64,000 nucleotides of DNA from Oscillospiraceae bacterium (lineage in GTDB: Bacteria; Bacillota; Clostridia; Oscillospirales; Acutalibacteraceae). The stretch covers positions 22,431-86,430 of the forward strand of contig SVOQ01000010.1 of NCBI GenBank assembly GCA_015066345.1. The letters are read 5' to 3'. Of this stretch, positions 1 to 8,787 are shown piece by piece; within the stretch, counting starts at the first letter, position 1, and each line of letters starts with the position of its first letter. The notes beneath the pieces are model-generated. The model made no database searches. It saw only the letters and a list, made by a program, of their open reading frames with translations, and was not told the DNA's origin. Position numbers and translations under genes: made by a program.

Positions 1-1852
1 TGTATACCTCGTTCTTTGTTTCGTTTTTAAGTGTTATTTCGCTACCTGCTTTAAGTTCAGCTTTGATAGCGGGGAGTGTAAGCTTGTCTCCTACGGAAAT
101 CTTATCATAATCCTCTGCGTTTACAAAGTTAAGGGGAAGAATACTTGCGTTAACAAGGTTAGCTTTGTGAATACGAGCAAATGATTTTGTAATAACAGCC
201 TTAACACCGAGGTAAAGGGGTACAAGTGCGGCGTGTTCTCTTGATGAACCCTGACCGTAGTTGTTACCACCGATAATGATGCAAGAACCTGCCTCTTTAC
301 AGTGTTCTGCAAAGTTTTCGTCGCACTGACGGAAACAGAACTGTGAAAGATAAGGAATATTTGAACGATAGGGAAGAATCTTAGCACCTGCGGGCATAAT
401 GTGGTCAGTTGTGATATTGTCTTCAACCTTTAAAACTGCAGTTGCTTCAATTGAATCTGCAAGGGGAGTTGTCTTGGGGAAAGGTTTAATGTTCGGTCCG
501 TAGTAAACTTCAACGGCAGCTGCTTCCTCGGGAGTTTCTGCAGGCATTTCTATCATATTGTCGTTGATGATAAATGACTTGGGAAGTGTAACTGAAATAT
601 CTTCTTTACAAGTTGTAGCATCAGTAAGAACACCCGTAAGAGCGGATACAGCTGCGGTTTCGGGGCTGACGAGATATACTTTACCGTCTGCAGTACCGCT
701 TCTGCCTTCGAAGTTACGGTTGAATGTTCTGAGTGATACACCTGATGAGCAGGGAGACTGACCCATACCGATACAGGGACCACAAGCACTTTCGAGAATA
801 CGGGCACCTGCATCAATCATATCTGCAAGAGCACCGTTGAGTGCGAGCATATTAAGAACCTGTTTTGAACCGGGAGCAATACCGAGAGAAACAGAGGGAT
901 GAACCTTTTTGCCCTTAAGGATTTTTGCAACTTTCATCATATCGAGAAGTGATGAGTTTGTACAAGAACCGATAAGTACCTGGTCTACCTTGATTTCGCC
1001 GATTTCGGCAACTGATTTAACGTTATCGGGCATATGGGGCATTGCGGCAAGGGGTTTTAATTCGCAAAGGTCAATATCAATTACTCTTGAATATTCGGCA
1101 TCTTCGTCAGGAAGAAGTTCAACCCAATCCTGCTCACGGCTCTGTGCTTTCATAAAGTCGTATGTAATATCGTCAGAGGGGAATATAGATGTTGTTGCAC
1201 CTAATTCCGCACCCATGTTTGTTATGGTTGCTCTTTCGGGAACAGTAAGTGTTTTTACACCTTCACCGCCGTACTCGATAACCTTACCAACGCCACCTTT
1301 AACGCTGAGAATTCTGAGAACTTCGAGAATAATGTCCTTAGCGGCAACGTAGGGAGCGAGTTTACCTGTTAAGTTAACCTTAATAACTTCGGGTACTGTG
1401 ATGTAATATGCACCGCCACCCATAGCAACTGCAACGTCAAGACCGCCTGCACCCATAGCGAGCATACCTAAACCGCCGCCTGTGGGAGTGTGGCTATCGG
1501 AACCGATAAGTGTCTTACCGGGAATTCCGAATCTTTCAAGGTGTACCTGATGGCAGATACCGTTACCGGGTCTTGAATAACGAACACCGCGTTTTTTACA
1601 AACGCTCTGTATAAATTTATGGTCATCGGCATTTTCGAAACCTGTCTGAAGTGTGTTATGGTCGATATAAGCAACCGAGAGTTCAGTTTTTACTTTGTCG
1701 ATATCCATAGCTTCAAGCTCAAGGTAAGCCATTGTGCCGGTAGCGTCCTGGGTCAAAGTCTGGTCGATTCTTATACCAACTTCGTTACCGGGAGCATATT
1801 CACCGTCAACAAGATGACTCTTAATGATTTTTTCACATAGAGTAAGTCCCAT
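1..1852 (-). CDS. Aconitate hydratase, 3' end cut by window edge
   Basis: Reverse-strand reading frame starting at ATG 1850-1852 and open to base 1, about 617 residues, so the C-terminus lies outside the window. Aconitase interconverts citrate and isocitrate with a 4Fe-4S cluster. Cluster motifs are visible: a Cys in the segment VLIGSCTNSS and a CxxC pair in ACGPCIGMG. Substrate-site segments such as SDSHTPTGGG and NNYGQGSSREHAA, the swivelling-domain signature, follow in the expected order. Size and sequence fit the shorter, roughly 640-residue bacterial aconitase type rather than the 900-residue AcnA. The Shine-Dalgarno GGAGG lies just upstream. The gene is divergent from tepA, and no other TCA gene is in view. 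Isopropylmalate dehydratase is less likely because large and small domains are fused. Confidence 0.9.
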   Translation of the reverse strand, partial: MGLTLCEKIIKSHLVDGEYAPGNEVGIRIDQTLTQDATGTMAYLELEAMDIDKVKTELSVAYIDHNTLQTGFENADDHKFIQSVCKKRGVRYSRPGNGICHQVHLERFGIPGKTLIGSDSHTPTGGGLGMLAMGAGGLDVAVAMGGGAYYITVPEVIKVNLTGKLAPYVAAKDIILEVLRILSVKGGVGKVIEYGGEGVKTLTVPERATITNMGAELGATTSIFPSDDITYDFMKAQSREQDWVELLPDEDAEYSRVIDIDLCELKPLAAMPHMPDNVKSVAEIGEIKVDQVLIGSCTNSSLLDMMKVAKILKGKKVHPSVSLGIAPGSKQVLNMLALNGALADMIDAGARILESACGPCIGMGQSPCSSGVSLRTFNRNFEGRSGTADGKVYLVSPETAAVSALTGVLTDATTCKEDISVTLPKSFIINDNMIEMPAETPEEAAAVEVYYGPNIKPFPKTTPLADSIEATAVLKVEDNITTDHIMPAGAKILPYRSNIPYLSQFCFRQCDENFAEHCKEAGSCIIIGGNNYGQGSSREHAALVPLYLGVKAVITKSFARIHKANLVNASILPLNFVNAEDYDKISVGDKLTLPAIKAELKAGSEITLKNETKNEVY

Positions 1853-1895
1853 TTTTTTGTCCTCCGAAAAACTTGTTTAATTTTTTAACAAAGAC

Positions 1896-1924
1896 ATTTT
1901 AATATTTTTCACAATCTTTGTCAA
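1896..1924 (-). promoter_or_regulatory. Sigma-A-like promoter of the aconitase gene
   Basis: Read on the minus strand: -35 TTGACA (1919-1924), 17-bp spacer, -10 TAAAAT (1896-1901), about 45 bp ahead of the aconitase ATG. Perfect -35 and optimal spacing. Confidence 0.7.
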
Positions 1925-1976
1925 CGGGGATTTGATAAATAATAAACAAACAATAATAAATATAATGTGACAAATA

Positions 1977-2005
1977 TTGCACTTTTTTGTTTAATGTGCT
2001 ATTAT
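1977..2005 (+). promoter_or_regulatory. Sigma-A-like promoter of the tepA-uppP-ftsK operon
   Basis: -35 TTGCAC (1977-1982), 17-bp spacer, -10 TATTAT (2000-2005), about 50 bp before the tepA start. With the aconitase promoter it fills the divergent intergenic region 1853-2055; nothing else was seen there. Confidence 0.6.
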
Positions 2006-2055
2006 ATATAAGTTAAAGTGGGTATTTTGGTTATACTAAGTAACGGTGATGCTTT

Positions 2056-2778
2056 TTGTATAACTATTTACACGATTTTTATAATTTTGATGCGTCAACT
2101 CCGGGTGCCGGTACAGATGATGTTCACGAAAATGATGGTGAATTACCCGAAACTAATATGCTTGACGGTAGTGTTACCGTCAACAAAAACGGTAAATTTA
2201 TTCATTGCCTGACAATAATCGGACAGATTGAAGGTCACTATGCTTCATCTGACGGCGTTAAGGTTACGAAGTACGAACATATTATTCCTCGTCTTGTGGC
2301 GGTTGAAGAAAGTGATGATGTTTCGGGTCTTCTTGTAATCCTTAATACAGTGGGCGGGGATATTGAAGCCGGACTTGCTATTGCTGAGCTTATATCGGGT
2401 ATGAAGAAACCAACAGTTTCCCTTGTATTAGGTGGTAGTCACTCCATTGGCATACCTTTGGCGGTAAGCACGGATAAATCATTTGTTGTTCCTACTGCAT
2501 CAATGACTGTACATCCTGTCAGGATGAACGGGCTCGTGCTTGGTGTTCCTCAGACACTTGTATATCTCAATAAAATGGAGGACCGCGTTGTTGAGTTCGT
2601 TACTCGGAATTCGAGTGTTACGGCTAAGCGTTTTAAGGAAATGATGCTTAACAGTGAGGAACTTATTACTGATTTTGGTACAATTTTAAATGGTGTACAA
2701 GCCGTTAAAGAAGGATTAATTGACCGGATTGGTAGCCTTAGTGATGCATTGAATTGTCTTTATGAAATGATTGATTAG
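2056..2778 (+). CDS. tepA: ClpP-class serine peptidase, TepA/YmfB-like
   Basis: 240-residue ClpP-fold protein. The likely nucleophile Ser lies in GGSHSIGIP and the likely catalytic His in MTVHPVR, the arrangement of Bacillus TepA (YmfB), a protease linked to protein export and spore-related processing. A strongly acidic, low-complexity N-terminus (about residues 10-40) precedes the crotonase-like core. The chosen start is TTG at 2056; a weak GGTGAT-type Shine-Dalgarno lies just ahead. Location upstream of an FtsK/SpoIIIE gene matches the tepA-spoIIIE neighbourhood known in Bacillus, here with uppP inserted between. The family is clear; the biological substrate is not. Confidence 0.85.
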   Translation: MYNYLHDFYNFDASTPGAGTDDVHENDGELPETNMLDGSVTVNKNGKFIHCLTIIGQIEGHYASSDGVKVTKYEHIIPRLVAVEESDDVSGLLVILNTVGGDIEAGLAIAELISGMKKPTVSLVLGGSHSIGIPLAVSTDKSFVVPTASMTVHPVRMNGLVLGVPQTLVYLNKMEDRVVEFVTRNSSVTAKRFKEMMLNSEELITDFGTILNGVQAVKEGLIDRIGSLSDALNCLYEMID

Positions 2779-2798
2779 ATATATTTACGGAGGTAGTT

Positions 2799-3680
2799 AT
2801 GAAAGAAATTATTCAAGCCTTATTTCTCGGTATTATTCAGGGGTTAACCGAGTTTTTGCCTGTATCAAGTAGTGGTCATATGTCCGTATTCAGGCATTTC
2901 AGCGGAATGGCAACCGAAGGGTCGGGGCTATTTTCCGCAATGTTACATATAGGCACTCTTGTTGCTATCTTTGTTGTATTTTATAAACCAATTTACGAAT
3001 TGTTTATGGAGTTTTTCCGTTGTTTCAAGGATTTGTTCTCAAGAAACTTTGATAAATTCAAGTTTAAGAATATGTCCGTAACAAGACGTATGCTCTTTAT
3101 GTTCGTAATATCCTGCGTGCCGTTGTTGTTATTACTTATACCCGTTGGTAATGGTAATAACCTTATGGATTTAGTTGGTGTTTTCGGTTCGGATGACAGT
3201 ATAAAAGCCGAAGGTTTGTGTTTTATGATTACGGGCTTTATTTTACTTTTAGGCACAACCGTTGCAGAAGGAACAAAGAGGCACCTTAATGTTTCACCGC
3301 TTACTGCGTTAATTATCGGTATTGCTCAGTTTTTTGCCGCTTGTTTTCCCGGTATTTCCCGCTCGGGTACAACGGTTTCTGCGGCAATGTGTTGCCGTGT
3401 ATCTAAGAATAACGCAATCCGCTACTCATTTATCCTTAGCATTCCTGCAGTACTTGCAAGTGGACTCGTTGAGTTTAAAGATGCAATGGAAAGCACCGAA
3501 ATTATACCTGTTTTTCCGTTGTTGGTAGGTGTTGTTGCCTCGGCGGTAGTTGGTGTTCTTTCAATTAAATTACTTCAGCTTATTTTGAAGAAGAATTTAT
3601 ACAAGTATTTTGGTATCTATTGCGTTATTTTAGGCTTTATAGTTACTATTATCGGTGCAGTAGAAGTTTTCATAAAATAA
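2799..3680 (+). CDS. uppP: Undecaprenyl-diphosphatase UppP (BacA)
   Basis: 293-residue polytopic membrane enzyme that dephosphorylates undecaprenyl pyrophosphate to recycle the lipid carrier for peptidoglycan and other wall polymers. Both family motifs are present: the N-terminal LTEFLPVSSSGHM segment (residues about 16-28), with the catalytic Glu and Ser-rich loop, and the second motif PGISRSGTT (about residue 187). At least seven hydrophobic segments can be seen. The ATG follows a CGGAGG site at good distance. It sits 20 bp after tepA and 17 bp before ftsK, so it is probably co-transcribed with both. Its homologues can raise bacitracin tolerance by supplying more carrier. Confidence 0.95.
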   Translation: MKEIIQALFLGIIQGLTEFLPVSSSGHMSVFRHFSGMATEGSGLFSAMLHIGTLVAIFVVFYKPIYELFMEFFRCFKDLFSRNFDKFKFKNMSVTRRMLFMFVISCVPLLLLLIPVGNGNNLMDLVGVFGSDDSIKAEGLCFMITGFILLLGTTVAEGTKRHLNVSPLTALIIGIAQFFAACFPGISRSGTTVSAAMCCRVSKNNAIRYSFILSIPAVLASGLVEFKDAMESTEIIPVFPLLVGVVASAVVGVLSIKLLQLILKKNLYKYFGIYCVILGFIVTIIGAVEVFIK

Positions 3681-3697
3681 TTAAGGGGATTTAAGTT

Positions 3698-6403
3698 TTG
3701 GCTCAGAAAAAGAAAACTGCTCCAAAAAAGAGCAGTAAGACAACTAATAAAAATACTCCCGAAAAGGGTAAAGGTATCAAATCGCTTTTCAGTCCCGAAC
3801 ATAAACAAATCGCATCTTTAATAGGATTCTTTGTTGCTTTGTTTATGTGTGCGGTTGTGTTTATTGACGCGGGTAGTGTATGGGGTGCTTTGAGAAACTT
3901 TACTTTTGGCTTATTCGGACTTAATGCATTTATTGTGCCTTTCTTTATAGGTTTCGTTTGCATTGTTTCAGCCATAGGCAAGGACTCAAAAAAATATAAA
4001 ATCAAGGTTATCGAAGGTTTTACTTTATTTACGTTGATTGTTGCTTTTTTACATATTGTATGCACCAATGCCGAACATACTTACGGGGAACAGATTGCCG
4101 ATGCATATAAAGTGTATAAAGAATACAATGGCGAAGGTTTAAGATTCGGTTACGGTGTCTTCGGTGCTCTTGTTGGCGGAATACCTCTTATGCTCACAGG
4201 TGGTAATAAACTTGCCGCCGGTATAGTTACAATCCTTTTACTTGTAGCTTTGTTTATGATTTTCAGCGGAACATCACTTCTTAAGCTTATACAATCTTTA
4301 AAAGCACCTGCTGAAGCTGTAACTGAATATGCAGAGGAGAAGATTGAAGATATAAAAACATCCTATAATACAGTTGCTGAGAACAGACAGGAAAAACGCG
4401 CTAAAACCGCCGAAAAAAGAAGAGATAAAGCAACCAAGCAGGAAATAAATCTTGATATTCCTCTTGATGATGACAGTGTTGTTATCCCTGATAACGGTGT
4501 GGACCCGATACTTACTAATGATGTTACTTACCCCGATCGCGAAACTCAGATGGCGGAGATTATCGATTTATTTAAGAATGACGGTACTGAAAATGCGGAT
4601 GATGAGGATTTAATACCCTTTGATTCTTTAGATGAAAAAACTGTACAGGAAGTTCATTTTGAAGAGATTATCGAAGAAGCCGAGGACGAGGCAGTTGTAG
4701 ATATTGATGATTTTAACCCGCAGGAAGTTGTTGAAGAAGAACCTGTTACAGAAGAAGTTGTTGAGAAAGTAGCAGAAGAAATCGTTGAAGAAACGGTAGT
4801 TTACGAATTGCCACCGGTTGACCTTCTTGACCCTCCTAAAAACACAGGCTCCACAGGTTCGGCTAATGAACTTCGTGAAAAGGGCGAAACAATTGTTAAA
4901 ACCCTCAAGAGTTTCGGTGTTGGTACTCGCATAGTTGAAATTTGCCAGAGTCCTTCGGTTACACGATTTGAACTTCAACCCGACCCGGGTGTTAAAATCA
5001 GTCGAATTACATCTCTTGCGGATGATATTGCAATGAATCTTGCTGCGTCAGGTGTTCGTATTGAAGCTCCTATACCCAACAAGAATGCAGTTGGTATCGA
5101 GGTTCCCAACGCTGAAAAAGCAATGGTAACGCTCCGCGAAATTCTTGAGAATAATACATTCAAAAACTCTAAATCAAGACTTAATGTGGCTTTGGGCCGT
5201 GATATTCAGGGTGAAGCAACTTGTGCCGACCTTGCGAAAATGCCCCATTTACTTGTAGCGGGTACAACAGGTTCAGGTAAATCTGTTTGCCTTAACACGA
5301 TGATTATGAGTTTACTTTATAACGCAACTCCCGAAGAAGTTAAGCTCATTATGATTGACCCCAAAAAGGTTGAGTTTACGGTTTATCGTTCTATTCCGCA
5401 CCTTCTCGTGCCCGTTGTTGCAGACCCGAGAAAAGCCGCAGGTGCTCTTTCCTGGGCGGTTGCAGAAATGGACAAACGTTACGCATTGTTTGCCGAAAAG
5501 GGTGTCAGAAATCTTCAGGGTTACAATACTTACGCAGTATCAAACAACTTACCCAAGATGCCACAGATAGTTATTATTATTGACGAGTTATCCGATTTAA
5601 TGATGGCGGCATCTAATGAGGTTGAAGATTCTATTTGTCGTCTTGCTCAGAAAGCCCGTGCCGCAGGTATGCACCTTATTGTTGCGACTCAGAGACCGTC
5701 AGTTGACGTTATTACGGGTCTTATTAAGGCGAATATACCGAGCCGTATTGCTTTCGCAGTTAAATCACAGATTGACTCCCGTACAATTATTGATACTCAA
5801 GGTGCGGAGAAACTTCTTGGTAACGGTGATATGCTTTACTGTCCCGTTGGCCTTTCTAAGCCCGTGCGTGTTCAGGGTTGCTATGTTTCCGATGATGAAA
5901 TCGAACGTGTTATTGAGTTTGTAACATCTCAGGGTGATGTTAAGTACGATGATGCAGTTATGCAGGAAATTGAACTTAAAGCTGCTCAGGATGGTAAAAA
6001 GAAAACTTCTGCAACTGTTGATACAGAAACTTCATCAGGTGGTCAATACGGCGATGAAATGATACCTAAGGCAATTGAAGTGGTTGTTGAGGCGGGTATG
6101 GCTTCCACAACGCTTTTACAAAGAAAACTTAAATTGGGTTACGCTCGTGCGGCTCGTATAGTTGATGAGTTAAGCGAAATGGGCATTATTGGTCCTTTTG
6201 AGGGTAGTAAACCTCGCAAAGTTCTTATTACTAAGGACCAATGGTATGAGATGCAGGCTAATTCGTCTGTTTGTGCTCCCAAACAACTTTCTGTTGATGA
6301 TGTTACTGTTCAACAAGCTCAAAATACGGATAGTGATTCACAACAGTTGCCCGATAACCACAATTATTTCGGCTCTGCCGTGAATAATATTTCCGAGGAT
6401 TAA
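3698..6403 (+). CDS. FtsK/SpoIIIE-type DNA translocase
   Basis: 901 residues, TTG start with AAGGGGAT Shine-Dalgarno 7 bp upstream. It is a membrane-anchored hexameric ATPase that pumps chromosomal DNA through the division or sporulation septum. Four hydrophobic N-terminal segments (about residues 35-200) are followed by a long charged linker (about 210-395) rich in Glu/Val, then the RecA-like motor with Walker A GTTGSGKS at residues 522-529 and Walker B IVIIIDELSD. The C-terminal winged-helix gamma domain (about 786-845), which reads polar DNA sequences, is present. The tepA neighbourhood favours the SpoIIIE role, but sequence alone cannot separate FtsK from SpoIIIE and one protein may do both. 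Confidence 0.93.
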   Translation: MAQKKKTAPKKSSKTTNKNTPEKGKGIKSLFSPEHKQIASLIGFFVALFMCAVVFIDAGSVWGALRNFTFGLFGLNAFIVPFFIGFVCIVSAIGKDSKKYKIKVIEGFTLFTLIVAFLHIVCTNAEHTYGEQIADAYKVYKEYNGEGLRFGYGVFGALVGGIPLMLTGGNKLAAGIVTILLLVALFMIFSGTSLLKLIQSLKAPAEAVTEYAEEKIEDIKTSYNTVAENRQEKRAKTAEKRRDKATKQEINLDIPLDDDSVVIPDNGVDPILTNDVTYPDRETQMAEIIDLFKNDGTENADDEDLIPFDSLDEKTVQEVHFEEIIEEAEDEAVVDIDDFNPQEVVEEEPVTEEVVEKVAEEIVEETVVYELPPVDLLDPPKNTGSTGSANELREKGETIVKTLKSFGVGTRIVEICQSPSVTRFELQPDPGVKISRITSLADDIAMNLAASGVRIEAPIPNKNAVGIEVPNAEKAMVTLREILENNTFKNSKSRLNVALGRDIQGEATCADLAKMPHLLVAGTTGSGKSVCLNTMIMSLLYNATPEEVKLIMIDPKKVEFTVYRSIPHLLVPVVADPRKAAGALSWAVAEMDKRYALFAEKGVRNLQGYNTYAVSNNLPKMPQIVIIIDELSDLMMAASNEVEDSICRLAQKARAAGMHLIVATQRPSVDVITGLIKANIPSRIAFAVKSQIDSRTIIDTQGAEKLLGNGDMLYCPVGLSKPVRVQGCYVSDDEIERVIEFVTSQGDVKYDDAVMQEIELKAAQDGKKKTSATVDTETSSGGQYGDEMIPKAIEVVVEAGMASTTLLQRKLKLGYARAARIVDELSEMGIIGPFEGSKPRKVLITKDQWYEMQANSSVCAPKQLSVDDVTVQQAQNTDSDSQQLPDNHNYFGSAVNNISED

Positions 6404-6405
6404 TT

Positions 6406-6648
6406 ATGGATATTTTCGTTGAATATTTAGATGGGGACTTTGCAGTTTGCAGGTTGCCCGATAAAGCTAAAAACCTTATCAGATTACCGCTCAGAGATTT
6501 ACCCGAGGGTGTCCGTGAGCTTGTGGTAATTTCTATGCGTGACAATGGTTCGTTTGTAATAAACGAGTATGGTCGCGAGGTAAGAATGAAAAAAATCAGT
6601 CAATATTTACGATATAAAAAATATTGCTTTGATTTACAAAATAATTAA
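6406..6648 (+). CDS. DUF3006-like small protein
   Basis: 80 residues, beginning 2 bp after the ftsK stop and therefore probably translated with it. The first half (FVEYLDGDFAVCRLPD, then LPEGVRE) resembles DUF3006 proteins, which start with a short beta-rich segment about 'protecting' or binding an unknown ligand. The C-terminus is basic and tyrosine-rich (RMKKISQYLRYKKY). No signal peptide or membrane segment. Function is unknown; the DUF3006 call rests on the pattern of the first 40 residues only. Confidence 0.6.
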   Translation: MDIFVEYLDGDFAVCRLPDKAKNLIRLPLRDLPEGVRELVVISMRDNGSFVINEYGREVRMKKISQYLRYKKYCFDLQNN

Positions 6649-6658
6649 CAAAAAAGTA

Positions 6659-6687
6659 TTGCTTTTTTTGTAAAAAGGTGATATACT
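6659..6687 (+). promoter_or_regulatory. Promoter of rpsB-tsf
   Basis: -35 TTGCTT (6659-6664), 17-bp spacer, -10 TATACT (6682-6687). Transcription would begin near 6694 and give a leader of about 105 nt before the rpsB ATG. Confidence 0.65.
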
Positions 6688-6700
6688 TTCTCAGTCAAAA

Positions 6701-6758
6701 ACTCACGCAGGGTAGATTGCGGGTGTCGTGTGCATCAAAAGATGTGGTATCCGTGAGT
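6701..6758 (+). promoter_or_regulatory. Structured 5' leader of rpsB (candidate ribosomal-protein autoregulatory RNA)
   Basis: ACTCACG (6701-6707) pairs perfectly with CGTGAGT (6752-6758). It encloses a hairpin, GCATC-AAAA-GATGT (6732-6745), and a second short GCA/TGC pairing at 6707-6720. The structure starts only a few bases after the predicted transcription start and ends 40 nt before the rpsB ATG. It has no terminator-like T run, so a translational or S2-binding role is more plausible than attenuation. The pairing is visible; the function is inferred from position. Confidence 0.5.
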
Positions 6759-6798
6759 CGAAACTTTGCGGCGGTTTAACAAAAAGGAGGACAAAATT

Positions 6799-7527
6799 AT
6801 GTCAGTAGTTTCAATGAAACAATTACTCGAAGCAGGTGTTCACTTCGGACACCAGACCAGAAGATGGAACCCCAAAATGGCTCCTTACATCTTCACTGAA
6901 AGAAATGGTATCTATATCATCGACCTTCAGAAGACTGTAAAGAAGCTCGAAGAGGCTTACACCTTCATCAACCAGATCGCTCAGGAGGGCGGCGAAGTAC
7001 TTTTCGTAGGTACTAAGAAACAGGCTCAGGATTCTGTTAAAGAAGAAGCAGAACGTTGCGGTATGTCATACGTAAACGCTCGTTGGCTCGGCGGTATGCT
7101 CACAAACTTCAACACAATCCAGAAGAGAATCAGAAGACTTGCTCAGCTTAACGCTATGGAAGCTGACGGTACATTCGACCTTCTTCCCAAAAAGGAAGTT
7201 ATCAAGCTCAACCTCGAAAGAGAAAAACTTGAGAAGTTTATGGGCGGTATCACAGAAATGAAAAAGATGCCCGCTGCTATGTTCATTGTTGACCCCAGAA
7301 AAGAAAGAATCGCTGTTCTTGAAGCAAAGAAACTCGGTATTCCGATTGTTGCTATCGTTGATACAAACTGCGATCCCGACGAAATCGACTATGTAATTCC
7401 CGGTAACGATGACGCTATCCGTGCGGTTAAACTTATCGCAGGTGCTATGGCTGATGCTATCATTGCAGGTCGTCAGGGCGAACAGAACGTTGCTGAAGAA
7501 GAAGTTGCTGAAGAAGCAGCAGAATAA
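6799..7527 (+). CDS. rpsB: 30S ribosomal protein S2
   Basis: 242-residue S2 protein of the small ribosomal subunit. The start is ATG 6799 ([20 protein letters not shown]), preceded by AAGGAGG; an in-frame upstream start at 6766 would add 11 residues but has no ribosome-binding site and is rejected. Signature segments [14 protein letters not shown] and [20 protein letters not shown] are intact. The C-terminus is acidic (repeated Glu/Ala), as is common in Firmicutes. It is followed by tsf, the standard rpsB-tsf operon, with a hairpin between them, and is led by its own promoter and structured leader. Confidence 0.98.
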   Translation: MSVVSMKQLLEAGVHFGHQTRRWNPKMAPYIFTERNGIYIIDLQKTVKKLEEAYTFINQIAQEGGEVLFVGTKKQAQDSVKEEAERCGMSYVNARWLGGMLTNFNTIQKRIRRLAQLNAMEADGTFDLLPKKEVIKLNLEREKLEKFMGGITEMKKMPAAMFIVDPRKERIAVLEAKKLGIPIVAIVDTNCDPDEIDYVIPGNDDAIRAVKLIAGAMADAIIAGRQGEQNVAEEEVAEEAAE

Positions 7528-7541
7528 GTAGTAAAATTAAT

Positions 7542-7564
7542 AGGCGGAATTTAATTCCGCCTTT
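7542..7564 (+). terminator. rpsB-tsf intercistronic hairpin (partial terminator)
   Basis: AGGCGGAAT (7542-7550), loop TTA, ATTCCGCCT (7554-7562): a perfect 9-bp stem with only a short T run. It lies between rpsB and tsf and could reduce tsf expression or act as an RNA-processing site. Confidence 0.55.
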
Positions 7565-7590
7565 ACAACTTTATAAAGGAGGATACCTCT

Positions 7591-8688
7591 ATGGCATTCA
7601 CAGCTTTAGATGTTAAAAACTTAAGAGAAAAAACAGGCGTTGGTATGATGGAGTGTAAAAAAGCACTTACAGAAGCTGACGGTGATATGGATAGAGCATT
7701 TGAAATTCTTCGTGAAAGAGGCCTTGCTGCTTCCGAGAAGAAAGCAAGCAGAATTGCTGCTGAAGGTGCAATCATCGCTTACACAGATGATGCAGCTAAG
7801 GTTACAGTTCTTCTTGAAATCAACTCCGAAACAGACTTCGTTGGTAAAAACGACAAGTTCCAGGAATTCGGTCTTAACGTTGCTAAGACAATTGCAGCTA
7901 ACAAACCCGAATCAGTTGAAGCTCTTGCAGAGCTCAAACTTGTTGATTCCGACAGAACAGTTACAGAAAACCTTAACGACCTTATCCTCGTTATCGGTGA
8001 AAACCTCAAAATTCGTCGTTTCGTAATCGTTGAGGGTGACGTTGTAACTTACATCCACGCAGGTGGCGCAGTTGGTGTTGCAGTTAAATTCGAAACAAAC
8101 CTTGAAGATAAAGCAGAATTCGTTGCAATGGGTAAAAACATCGCTATGCAGGTTGCAGCTATGAGCCCCGAATATCTTGCAAAAGAATCCATTTCTGCTG
8201 ATGAACTTGCTAAGATGAGAAGCATCACAATCGACAGCTCTCTCAACAAGCCCGAATCTCTTCCCAAGCCCATCCTTACAGCTCTCTTCCAGAAAGCTTT
8301 GGCTGAAAACCTTTTCAGTGCTGAAGATGTTGCAGCTTATGAAGAAAATATGAAGAGCCCCTATCTCTTCAACTTCCTTTCTAAAGAAGCAGTTGCTACT
8401 CTTGCTTCTCTTGCAGTTGCAGGTAAAGAAGAGTATATGAACAACAAAATCTTTGCAGGTGCAGTTGAAGGTCGTATCAAGAAACAGATTAAAGAAATCT
8501 GCCTTCTTGAACAGACATTCGTTCGTTCCGATCTCTTTGATGGTACAGTAGCAGGTTATGTTGCACAGGTTGCAAAAAACAACAATGCTGATATCAAGGT
8601 TGTTGATTTTGTTCGTCTTGTTAAGGGCGAAGGCCTCGAAAAAAGAGAAGACAATTTTGCTGACGAAGTTGCCAGCATGATGAAATAA
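7591..8688 (+). CDS. tsf: Elongation factor Ts, with extended middle region
   Basis: 365 residues; EF-Ts is the guanine nucleotide exchange factor that recycles EF-Tu-GDP. The N-terminal UBA-like domain with the TGVGMMECKKAL signature and the ETDFVGKND core motif are typical. AAAGGAGG precedes the ATG. Clostridial EF-Ts proteins are usually about 300 residues; here the region between roughly residue 195 and residue 293 (the conserved EGRIKKQIKEICLLEQ segment) is about 60 residues longer, in the area that normally forms the coiled-coil/dimerisation module. The reading frame is continuous and shows no sign of frameshift. Confidence 0.96.
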   Translation: MAFTALDVKNLREKTGVGMMECKKALTEADGDMDRAFEILRERGLAASEKKASRIAAEGAIIAYTDDAAKVTVLLEINSETDFVGKNDKFQEFGLNVAKTIAANKPESVEALAELKLVDSDRTVTENLNDLILVIGENLKIRRFVIVEGDVVTYIHAGGAVGVAVKFETNLEDKAEFVAMGKNIAMQVAAMSPEYLAKESISADELAKMRSITIDSSLNKPESLPKPILTALFQKALAENLFSAEDVAAYEENMKSPYLFNFLSKEAVATLASLAVAGKEEYMNNKIFAGAVEGRIKKQIKEICLLEQTFVRSDLFDGTVAGYVAQVAKNNNADIKVVDFVRLVKGEGLEKREDNFADEVASMMK

Positions 8689-8700
8689 GATTTCAAATGA

Positions 8701-8736
8701 GGGCGGCTTTCATTGAAAGTCGCTCCATACTTTTTT
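8701..8736 (+). terminator. Terminator of rpsB-tsf
   Basis: GGGCGGCTTTC (8701-8711), loop ATT, GAAAGTCGCTC (8715-8725) with two G-T wobbles, followed by a six-T run (8731-8736). Confidence 0.8.
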
Positions 8737-8787
8737 ACATTGTTAAAAAACCAATTTTGGTAAACTATATAAAGTGGTGAGATTATT

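Noticed and set aside
6766..6798. N-terminal extension of rpsB by 11 residues
   Set aside because: The codons include the ribosome-binding site, and the extension is absent from the S2 family.
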